Shown: piece after piece, positions 1 through 6,135 of the stretch
Numbering within the stretch: position 1 is the first letter of the stretch
Layout of the letters: every line of letters starts with the position of its first letter
NCBI GenBank assembly: GCA_023132075.1
Contig: JAGLYT010000095.1
Span: forward strand, 1-6,426
DNA from: a bacterium
GTDB taxonomy: Bacteria > CBDUZB01 > JAGLHV01
Length of the DNA: 6,426 nucleotides
Direction: 5' to 3'
Position numbers and translations under genes: made by a program
Notes under the pieces: model-generated
The model's database searches: none
Told to the model about the DNA's origin: nothing
The model's input: only the letters and a program-made list of their open reading frames with translations

Positions 1-250
1 AATCATCAAAAACATTGGTAGACTTATAAAACACACCATATTGAGACAAATTAACTTCTTTTACTTGTAAATATTCAACTCGTATTTCATCTTGAGTCTT
101 CCTGCTATCCCTATACAAAGTAGTATCAAATAAACTAACCTGAAAACCTTTGCTTTTTAAATACGCTGACAAAATAGAAATATTAGTTGGAAGCAAATTT
201 ACCATAGTCAAATTTGGATAGACCAATAAAATCTTAAAATTCTTAATCAT
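1..250 (-). CDS. N-terminus of a probable B12-binding radical SAM protein (partial, runs off the window)
   Basis: The reading frame opens with ATG at 250-248 and stays open for 83 codons to the window edge. It begins MIKNFKILLVYPNLTMVNLL and continues with a stretch reading ISILSAYLKSKGFQVSLFDT. This is the usual first beta-strand and helix of the cobalamin-binding Rossmann domain that precedes the radical SAM barrel in B12-dependent radical SAM proteins. In that family 'KILLVYP' starts the first strand and 'LSAYLK..G..V.LFD' spans the first helix and second strand. The CxxxCxxC motif would lie outside the window, so the radical SAM half is inferred. Such enzymes methylate or rearrange unreactive carbons, and several sit in polysaccharide loci. 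The start is only 6 nt after the stop of the upstream glycosyltransferase-like gene, so the two are probably co-transcribed. The Shine-Dalgarno is weak (AAAGG about 14 nt upstream). Family assignment is fairly good; substrate is unknown. Confidence 0.7.
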   Translation of the reverse strand, partial: MIKNFKILLVYPNLTMVNLLPTNISILSAYLKSKGFQVSLFDTTLYRDSRKTQDEIRVEYLQVKEVNLSQYGVFYKSTNVFDD

Positions 251-256
251 AAATAA

Positions 257-2248
257 TCAGCCTTTTAGCCTTTCAATTCTACTTAAAAATTCATTATCTG
301 AATTTAAAAACTCACAATAATATTCAATAAACTTCTTGCACTTTTCATAAAAAAGCGGAGATTCCCGTTTTGTCATTATTTCATCAACTACTTTTCTTAA
401 TTCTTTCGGCCCCCCTGCATAAACAGCCAAATCAGTTATCCCGGAAAGAGGATTTATATCCACAGTGCTCACCAGACGAGGAATAATCACCGGACATTGA
501 GAAGCAATGCTTTCTAAAGCAGCTGAAGAACCAGTAACTACTGTTGCTTTTGATAATGGTAAAAGCCTGGTCAAAGGAGTATTAACAAATTCAAAGATAT
601 CTTTATCCATTTTTATCTTTAAAGATTTAACTAATTTAAAAATATCAAGCAAAGGATGACCCTTAATCAGTATTTGGTAATTTGGTTTATCTCTAAATGC
701 TTGATAGGCATAAAGTAAAACCTCTTTAGCTTCTTCGGGAACAATAGATAAAGCAATTATTATTCGATTTTTTCTCTCTTTCCAAATTACTCTATGCGTT
801 AATAAATATCTATAATGTTGAAATCTAATATTACCCAATATAAAAACTCTTTTTTTGTCCCAACCCATATTTTTAAAAAGTTTAGCAGGAATATTTCCTA
901 CACAGGCCAAGTAATCAGGTTTTGGCATTGTTTGAATATCATCCCCTTCTTTTAGTTCTTCTTTATAATTAAAATAATTCAAAAGCAATAAGGGAACATG
1001 GGTATGTTGAATACCTATTATTTTAAAGTTTTTTCTTTTATGACCGGCAATATTCAACGCTTTTTCCCAGGCATGATTCTCCGCTAAATAAGTAATTACT
1101 ATATCATTTTCCAATTGATGAAATAGTCGATCAAAAATACGGTAATAAATAAGCCCTTCCATTAAAACCCAACCACTGAAAGAATAATACCAATTTTTTC
1201 TAAAAATCGCCCAAATATTAATATCTCCCAAGTATTTAAATTTTTTGGAAAGATAAGATAATTTTAAAAAAAATTTTATTGACAAATAACTGTACTGAAA
1301 TATAATTTTAAAAAAATCTAAAAATTTCAGCCATTCTTCACAAAAAAAAAGAGAATTCCCCCACACATTCACTTTCCTGCCTAAAGCAACACTCTCTCTC
1401 CATTTAGAACCACCCACAGGGACTATCATTGCTAACCAAATAAATTGATCTTTATATTTTTGCTCCACAGCTCTTTGTAATGGTTCATAGTACTTATTAA
1501 TAAATTTTTTATCTTTAATGCCTTTTTTATCTACAAAAGGGAAATAGGTAAACAAAACATATTTACTGTTTCTTAGAATTTTCTTACGGCTATTTAATCC
1601 GAACATATATAATTTCAGAAACACAAGCCTACCTAAAGTACGCAAAAAATATCCAAAAGCTTTTACAAAATTATTTAGAAAAAAAACAATCTCTGATTTT
1701 TTTTTAGTTCCTCCTAAATTATTACATTTAACTCTTTTCCCTTCGAAATTATTTATTATCGAATAAGTTAATTCTGTATCAGCAATATTTAACCAAACTT
1801 CATTACAGGAATATCTTTGCTGAATATCTAAAATAGTTAGCAATTTAACTAATCTATGGTAGGTATCTGTTTTTAAGGTATTCTTTTCTGCAATTAAAGA
1901 AAACCACCATACAGAAAACGATTCAAAAGGACATTTAAAATACTCCTTTAAATTTCTATTTTTAGATATAAATAAATTGCCGAATTCGTAAATAAACTTA
2001 ATATAATTGTCTTTTTCAGAAAATGCTTTTTCATTAAAATAATGCAGGAAAGGAACTTTTATAATTTCTTTATCCCCTTGAATAATTTCAAACTCATGAA
2101 AGGTTGAAGAAATATAATCTTCATTGGCGGTCAAAGGGCAAATAAATATTTTTTTATTTTCTCCAAATTTTTTAACGTATTCTTTATACCGCAGTACGTT
2201 ATCAAATATATACAATACATTTTCTGACATATTTTTTTTTCTTACCAT
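257..2248 (-). CDS. Large surface-carbohydrate biosynthesis protein, GT-B glycosyltransferase-like
   Basis: A 663-aa protein likely to act at the inner face of the membrane in transfer of a sugar to a surface glycan. The C-terminal half looks GT-B-like: LAENHAWEKAL (about 388-398), IGIQHTHVP (411-419), ILGNIRF (470-476), LIKGHP (527-532) and TGSSAALESIASQCPVIIP (572-590). The last resembles the nucleotide-sugar-binding end of CDP-glycerol/capsule-type transferases. The N-terminal half carries WWFSLIAEKN (114-123). The overall plan resembles, from memory, the surface carbohydrate biosynthesis family TIGR04326 known from Leptospira O-antigen loci. Two aromatic-rich stretches (about 186-218 and 299-335) could attach it to the membrane; neither is a clear transmembrane helix. 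The chosen ATG at 2248 overlaps the preceding stop by one base (TAATG). A second ATG six codons on (2230-2228) is a real alternative, and neither has a strong Shine-Dalgarno. Donor and acceptor are unknown. Confidence 0.75.
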   Translation of the reverse strand: MVRKKNMSENVLYIFDNVLRYKEYVKKFGENKKIFICPLTANEDYISSTFHEFEIIQGDKEIIKVPFLHYFNEKAFSEKDNYIKFIYEFGNLFISKNRNLKEYFKCPFESFSVWWFSLIAEKNTLKTDTYHRLVKLLTILDIQQRYSCNEVWLNIADTELTYSIINNFEGKRVKCNNLGGTKKKSEIVFFLNNFVKAFGYFLRTLGRLVFLKLYMFGLNSRKKILRNSKYVLFTYFPFVDKKGIKDKKFINKYYEPLQRAVEQKYKDQFIWLAMIVPVGGSKWRESVALGRKVNVWGNSLFFCEEWLKFLDFFKIIFQYSYLSIKFFLKLSYLSKKFKYLGDINIWAIFRKNWYYSFSGWVLMEGLIYYRIFDRLFHQLENDIVITYLAENHAWEKALNIAGHKRKNFKIIGIQHTHVPLLLLNYFNYKEELKEGDDIQTMPKPDYLACVGNIPAKLFKNMGWDKKRVFILGNIRFQHYRYLLTHRVIWKERKNRIIIALSIVPEEAKEVLLYAYQAFRDKPNYQILIKGHPLLDIFKLVKSLKIKMDKDIFEFVNTPLTRLLPLSKATVVTGSSAALESIASQCPVIIPRLVSTVDINPLSGITDLAVYAGGPKELRKVVDEIMTKRESPLFYEKCKKFIEYYCEFLNSDNEFLSRIERLKG

Positions 2249-3171
2249 TAATTTTTCTCTAATCCTTTTAAAAGATTATCCACCGATTCGCTTTCCATTT
2301 GAATTCTTGTTTCTTTAGCATAGGTGCCCATATGGGCAGTTAGTATTATATTCTCCATATCTTTTAAAGGCCCGTTATAAGGCTCCTCTTCAAAAACATC
2401 TAAAGCCGCCCCTTTAATCCTCTTATTTTCTAAAACCCCCTTTAATGCTCCTTCATCAACTATTCCTCCCCTGGCAGTATTTATTAATAAGGCATTTTTT
2501 TTCATAAGATTAAATTGTTTTATTCCTATAAGATTCTGCACTTTTGGAGAAAAAGGAATGTGTATAGAAATAATATCCGCCTGTGATAAAAGTTGATTTA
2601 GAGAAACTATTTTAATTTTAAATTTATTTGTAAATGAAATATCGGGGTTAAGTTCACAAGCTATGAGATCGACATTAAAAGGCTGAATTAATTCCACCAG
2701 TCTTTTACCTATTTTTCCCAAACCGATAACACCTAAAGTTTTATTATACAGTAATTCTCCCATAAGTTTGGCCCATTTCCCATTTTTAATATTTCGATTG
2801 CTTTCTGTTATTCGCCGGCATAATGAAAGGATTAATCCTAAGGTCAATTCCGCCACCGATTCGATAGGAACATCGGGAGTGGAAAAAACTTTTATTCCCA
2901 TCTTTTTTGCCGCTTCCAAATCAACATTATCCAATCCTGCCCCACAACGGGAAATTACTTTTAATTTATTTGCCTTTTCTAATACTTCCATTGTTAAAGG
3001 TTCTGTCCCGGCAATTAAACCCGTTACCCCTTTGAGCAAGTCAATACTCTCTTGCGGTCTAAGCTGCCGTTTATACGGATTTAATGTGACATCCAATCCT
3101 GTTTTTTTTAATTTTTCTAAAGAATCGTCAGTAAATTTCCCAAAAGAACTGGTAGAAATCAAAACCTTCAT
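2248..3171 (-). CDS. D-isomer-specific 2-hydroxyacid dehydrogenase (phosphoglycerate dehydrogenase-like)
   Basis: A 307-aa, full-length NAD-dependent oxidoreductase that would interconvert a D-2-hydroxyacid and its 2-keto acid in the cytoplasm. Visible landmarks are SRCGAGLDNVD (74-84), the Rossmann loop GLGKIG (150-155), NTARGGIVDE (231-240) with catalytic Arg234, DVFEEEP (258-264) with the acidic partner Glu263, and LTAHMGTY (277-284) with catalytic His280. The residue before the histidine is Ala where most family members have Pro. The protein lacks the C-terminal ACT-type regulatory domain of SerA from E. coli, so feedback by serine is not expected. It directly abuts the SDR gene (TAAATG), and its ribosome site GGAGGGG lies inside that gene's 3' end, so the two are translationally linked. 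Given its place in a CMP-sugar cassette, a serine-biosynthesis role is less likely than making or oxidising a hydroxyacid part of a surface glycan; that role is inferred. Confidence 0.9.
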   Translation of the reverse strand: MKVLISTSSFGKFTDDSLEKLKKTGLDVTLNPYKRQLRPQESIDLLKGVTGLIAGTEPLTMEVLEKANKLKVISRCGAGLDNVDLEAAKKMGIKVFSTPDVPIESVAELTLGLILSLCRRITESNRNIKNGKWAKLMGELLYNKTLGVIGLGKIGKRLVELIQPFNVDLIACELNPDISFTNKFKIKIVSLNQLLSQADIISIHIPFSPKVQNLIGIKQFNLMKKNALLINTARGGIVDEGALKGVLENKRIKGAALDVFEEEPYNGPLKDMENIILTAHMGTYAKETRIQMESESVDNLLKGLEKN

Positions 3172-3921
3172 TTAATCCCCTCCACTAACACTAAATGTTT
3201 CTCCTGTAATAAAATCGCCTGCTTCCGAAGCTAAAAACAAAGCCATCCGGGAAATATCTATCGGTTCTCCCGGCCTTTTTAAAGGAATAAGTTTTATTCT
3301 GGCTTCAATATTCGGTCTTTTAAATTTTTTATGAAATGGGGTATCTATAAATCCACCCCTTATCGTATTAACCAAAATATTATAGGGCGCTCCTGCCCTG
3401 GCTAATCCAGTAGTAACAGATTCCAAGGCACCTTTTGCTGCTCCATAATGTAGGGAATTGGGGGACCCCCCATATTTAGCTGCAATTGAACTGATGTTTA
3501 TTATTTTTCCGCCTTTATTTTTTTTCATATGAATAAAAACCTGCCGAGCCAAAAAAAAGGGAGCCTCAACATTTAAAGAAAACGTTTCTTTCCATGATTT
3601 TTCATCCAGGTTTAAAAAATGCTTATTCCCGATTATTCCTCCTGCATTGTTAATAAGTATATCTATCCCTTTAAAAACATTAATAAAAGAACTAACCAAC
3701 TTTGTTCTTTCTTTTGCTTTTAACAAATCAGCTTTGAATATTTCCGCCTCTCCGCCTTTGGCTTTTATTATTTTACGCAATTTTTTTGCTCTCTCATCCC
3801 CCCGACAATAATGAATTCCTACCGTTGCTCCATAGGAAGAAAATAACTCAGCCATACATGCACCTATTCCGGAACTCGCTCCGGTAATAAGGACATTTTT
3901 ATTTTTTATTTTTTTAAACAT
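3172..3921 (-). CDS. Short-chain dehydrogenase/reductase (FabG/PtmA-like)
   Basis: A 249-aa classical SDR, the usual family length. It shows the cofactor loop TGASSGIG (13-20), NNAG (91-94), the structural Asn117 in LNVEAP, catalytic Ser145 in NISS, and the YxxxK pair Tyr159/Lys163. The Ser-Tyr distance is one residue longer than in E. coli FabG. The basic residues after the second strand (HYCRGDERAKK, 37-47) suit an NADP(H) preference, which is inferred. It ends with the usual SGGD. Its start at 3921 is supported by GAGAGGA seven bases upstream. It follows the cytidylyltransferase after 27 nt and abuts the hydroxyacid dehydrogenase. The pairing of an SDR with a CMP-sugar synthetase recalls PtmA/PtmB of the Campylobacter legionaminic acid locus. 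It probably reduces or oxidises a keto sugar or related intermediate, but the substrate cannot be read from the sequence. Confidence 0.9.
   Translation of the reverse strand: MFKKIKNKNVLITGASSGIGACMAELFSSYGATVGIHYCRGDERAKKLRKIIKAKGGEAEIFKADLLKAKERTKLVSSFINVFKGIDILINNAGGIIGNKHFLNLDEKSWKETFSLNVEAPFFLARQVFIHMKKNKGGKIINISSIAAKYGGSPNSLHYGAAKGALESVTTGLARAGAPYNILVNTIRGGFIDTPFHKKFKRPNIEARIKLIPLKRPGEPIDISRMALFLASEAGDFITGETFSVSGGD
3177..3183 (-). promoter_or_regulatory. Strong Shine-Dalgarno for the hydroxyacid dehydrogenase gene
   Basis: On the minus strand this reads GGAGGGG, five bases before the ATG at 3171-3169. It encodes part of the Ser-Gly-Gly-Asp end of the SDR, whose TAA stop is immediately followed by ATG. 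It supports the chosen start and coupling of the two dehydrogenases. Confidence 0.8.
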
Positions 3922-3948
3922 AAAATTATCCTCTCGCTATTTTTAAGT

Positions 3949-4701
3949 TTATTTATTATAAGGAATTTCTTCCTCGGTAAAACCATTTTTGCGCAACCAA
4001 TACTCTAACTGTGGAATCTGCCAGTCATAATCTACATCACATCCACCCCATTGTTTTAGCGGATATATTTTTTGCCCCATCCATTTCTGAGGCAACAACC
4101 CTTTTTCAATATTCTCAAGACAGGCAGGCCTTACTATTGAAACCCCCATATCAGCAAACCAAACATCTCCCTGTGAATCTCTATCGCAATTCAATTTTTG
4201 CGGATTACCAAAACTTTCAAAAGGGACAAAAGGATGTAATAAATTATCTTCCCCAATCTTCCTGGCTCGTAACGGGCTCCACATATTATAACGGGAAACT
4301 GTTACTACAGAATCAAAAGATGGATTAGCGCGTAAAATCTCTATTCCTTTATCAATAGTTTCGGCTAAAACAGTTACAGCATTACACAATAATAAAACTA
4401 CTACCTCAATATTTTTGTTAATATGAGAAACTATATGCTTATATCCATGTACAAAAACATCTTCACCTAAAGCTTCATCCGTACATAATTCGCCGGGACG
4501 ATGAATAATTTTTGCTCCAAAGCTAAAAGCAATGTTTTTTAACTTTTCAGAATCAGTAGTTAAAAAAACATCATCGACATATTTTGAATTTTTTGCCGCA
4601 AGTAAAGGATAAGCCATCAGAGGCCTTCCAATGACCTGATACGTGTTTTTACCCGGAAATCCTTTACTGCCCTCCCTACCCATTAAAATTGCAGGAATCA
4701 T
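3949..4701 (-). CDS. Acylneuraminate cytidylyltransferase-like protein (CMP-sugar synthetase family)
   Basis: A 250-aa nucleotidyltransferase expected to join CTP with an acidic sugar to give a CMP-sugar plus pyrophosphate. The N-terminal nucleotide loop reads MGREGSKGFPGKN (7-19), matching the RxGSKGxxxKN signature of NeuA/PtmB. It is followed by VFLTTDSEKL (45-54), a conserved strand with Asp50, and CDVDYDW (221-227), whose DxD pair (Asp222, Asp224) fits the metal-binding end of the fold. The canonical QPTSPLR segment after the 'LL' strand is replaced by LLLCNAVTV (103-111), so the substrate pocket probably differs from that of sialic acid synthetases. The start at 4701 has a strong GGAGGAGG and overlaps the radical SAM stop (ATGA), indicating translational coupling. 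No sialic acid synthase is present in the window, so the sugar could be a nonulosonic acid, a Kdo-like acid, or something else. Confidence 0.85.
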   Translation of the reverse strand: MIPAILMGREGSKGFPGKNTYQVIGRPLMAYPLLAAKNSKYVDDVFLTTDSEKLKNIAFSFGAKIIHRPGELCTDEALGEDVFVHGYKHIVSHINKNIEVVVLLLCNAVTVLAETIDKGIEILRANPSFDSVVTVSRYNMWSPLRARKIGEDNLLHPFVPFESFGNPQKLNCDRDSQGDVWFADMGVSIVRPACLENIEKGLLPQKWMGQKIYPLKQWGGCDVDYDWQIPQLEYWLRKNGFTEEEIPYNK

Positions 4702-5675
4702 TTTTCCTCCTCCGTCAATTTTCTAATCTCGCTGTCTCTCAGAAAACAACCATTACATCCTTCAACTAAATGAGAATTTCCATTTTTATGGAGCTCTCTG
4801 ACCCGATTTAACCTTTCGGATTTCCATGCATCTTTAAGCGAAATGTTCTCGATATTTCCTAAATTTAACATGCCGCGGTCGTCATGATTACAGGGAATAA
4901 TAGTCCCATCCCACCATACACACATTCGCTGCCACAGTTGTGGACATGCCCAGGGATAAACAATGCCCTTTTTATGTTCTTTCATTTCCTTATAATCAAG
5001 ATAAGCAACTTCATCTGCACCTTTCGCCAACCAGAAATCTCTATATTCTTTCAAATGATTTATCAATTCCGGGACTAAAACGGTCTGAACCCTTACTTTA
5101 GGATAATCTACACCCATCTTATTCCGTAACTGTATTAGTGTCTCTACATTTTTAATTACTTTATTAAAATTTGAACCTATACGATATTTCTCATAGACAT
5201 TCTCTGTGTATCCCTCAAAAGATATGGTAATTCTATCTAGTTTTGCATCAATTAATTTTAAAACTCTTTCCTCATTTAATTTTAGTCCGTGAGTATTAAA
5301 ATAAACATCTATAAACCCCTTATCTTTAGCATACTTAACAAATTTATGAATCTCCGGATGAAGAAGCGGTTCCCCCCTGAAATTAAATTTCACTCCGTAA
5401 AGTCCATTGTCTGCCCCCTCATCCATAATTTTTTTCACCAAATCAAATTTTATAAACCCACCCTTTATCCGTTCTCTATTATAACAAAAAGAACATTTTA
5501 AATTGCAAGTGCTTGTAGACTCAATATCTACAAATAAAGGAAAGTCGGGCACAGTAAATTTTTCCGGACATTCGATCCATTTTAAGCGATATTCTTTAAA
5601 TCTCTCATCCTTCTTTTCGAATATATTTTTACCGCCCAATATATGAAAATTTTTATTTACTCCTATTTCCACCAT
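4698..5675 (-). CDS. Radical SAM protein with SPASM domain
   Basis: A 325-aa iron-sulphur enzyme. CNLKCSFCY (57-65) supplies Cys57, Cys61 and Cys64 for the [4Fe-4S] cluster that cleaves S-adenosylmethionine. FRGEPLLHPEI (99-109) is the GGEP-like SAM-binding strand, here with Arg in place of the first Gly. The C-terminus carries a SPASM-type domain: CPQLW (244-248), Cys252, WDGTIIPCNHDD (255-266), LGNIENISLKDAW (272-284) and CNGC (307-310). These can bind at least one auxiliary cluster. This layout is common in radical SAM proteins of surface-polysaccharide loci, where most substrates are unknown; dehydrogenation, epimerisation or carbon-carbon chemistry on a sugar are all possible. The start at 5675 has GAGGA six bases upstream. 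Its last codons overlap the cytidylyltransferase start, so the two products are made together. It is the first intact gene after the damaged ABC gene. Confidence 0.88.
   Translation of the reverse strand: MVEIGVNKNFHILGGKNIFEKKDERFKEYRLKWIECPEKFTVPDFPLFVDIESTSTCNLKCSFCYNRERIKGGFIKFDLVKKIMDEGADNGLYGVKFNFRGEPLLHPEIHKFVKYAKDKGFIDVYFNTHGLKLNEERVLKLIDAKLDRITISFEGYTENVYEKYRIGSNFNKVIKNVETLIQLRNKMGVDYPKVRVQTVLVPELINHLKEYRDFWLAKGADEVAYLDYKEMKEHKKGIVYPWACPQLWQRMCVWWDGTIIPCNHDDRGMLNLGNIENISLKDAWKSERLNRVRELHKNGNSHLVEGCNGCFLRDSEIRKLTEEEK
4706..4713 (-). promoter_or_regulatory. Strong Shine-Dalgarno for the cytidylyltransferase gene
   Basis: On the minus strand this reads GGAGGAGG, four A residues before the ATG at 4701-4699. 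It is embedded in the Glu-Glu-Glu codons that end the radical SAM gene. It fixes the start codon and, with the ATGA overlap, supports coupled translation. Confidence 0.8.
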
Positions 5676-5738
5676 ATACTTTCCTCTTTTTTTTAATTTT
5701 TTAAAACCACTTATTCCAGGGGTATTTAATTATATTTT

Positions 5739-6053
5739 TTATGTATCTTTATTATCTGCTCTATCTTCATTGGATGTCTTTACTTTATACTGAAGGTTAT
5801 AATATTTAGCATAATGTTCTTTATTAGCCAATAATTCACTTTGCGTTCCAATCTCAACAATTTCGCCATTTTCAATCACAATAATTTTATCGGCTTTTTC
5901 TAACGTAGAAAAACGATGAGCAACAATAATAACCGTACAATCTCCACGTATTTTCTCAATAGCGTTTTGAATATGATGTTCCGACTGAACACCTAATGCA
6001 CTCATCGATTTATGACGCCATAAATAAGAAACGATAAATCTATACTTTTTCAT
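5739..6053 (-). pseudogene. Internally deleted ABC exporter remnant (N-terminus fused to end of ATPase domain)
   Basis: The 104-codon frame carries the last part of an MsbA-type exporter ATPase. It has a D-loop-like SALG (18-21; normally SALD), VQSEHHIQNAIEKIRG (22-37), the H-loop VIIVAHR with His46, and VIENGEIVEIGTQSELL (59-75). Walker A, the LSGGQ signature and Walker B are all absent, and the two other forward frames do not supply them. The first 17 residues (MKKYRFIVSYLWRHKSM) resemble the cytoplasmic N-terminus that precedes the first transmembrane helix in such exporters. The gene therefore looks like an in-frame deletion of roughly 450 or more codons with its junction near 5990-6010. 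Such exporters flip lipid-linked sugars or lipid A cores, which fits the locus. The product cannot hydrolyse ATP by itself. That the N-terminus belongs to the same ancestral gene is inferred. Confidence 0.75.
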
Positions 6054-6135
6054 TTTTTTTTAATATCTCTTCCCTTAAAAAATATATTCAAAGTCCTGTG
6101 AATTTGAATTAAACTTATTGTTTATAATTACATAA

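Noticed and set aside
2768-3175. Plus-strand open frame of 135 codons.
   Set aside because: It lies wholly opposite the well-supported hydroxyacid dehydrogenase gene, has no family-like motif and no ribosome site of note. The other plus-strand frames (2124-2318, 4011-4328, 4884-5078, 5289-5501) are likewise antisense shadows.
5729-5734. TATAAT on the minus strand upstream of the radical SAM gene, a possible -10 promoter element.
   Set aside because: No recognisable -35 hexamer or extended -10 lies at proper spacing, and TATAAT is common in AT-rich sequence.
5676-5738. Imperfect hairpin in the gap between the ABC remnant and the radical SAM gene (ACC/GGT plus AAA/TTT with a bulge).
   Set aside because: Too short and interrupted to support a terminator or a regulatory RNA.
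6077-6109. Hairpin candidate on the minus strand: ATTCAAA / TTTGAAT with a 10-nt loop, followed by ATATTTTTT, downstream of the partial glycosyltransferase gene.
   Set aside because: The stem has 7 pairs, almost all A-T, so it would be very weak, and such inverted repeats are expected by chance in this AT-rich DNA.
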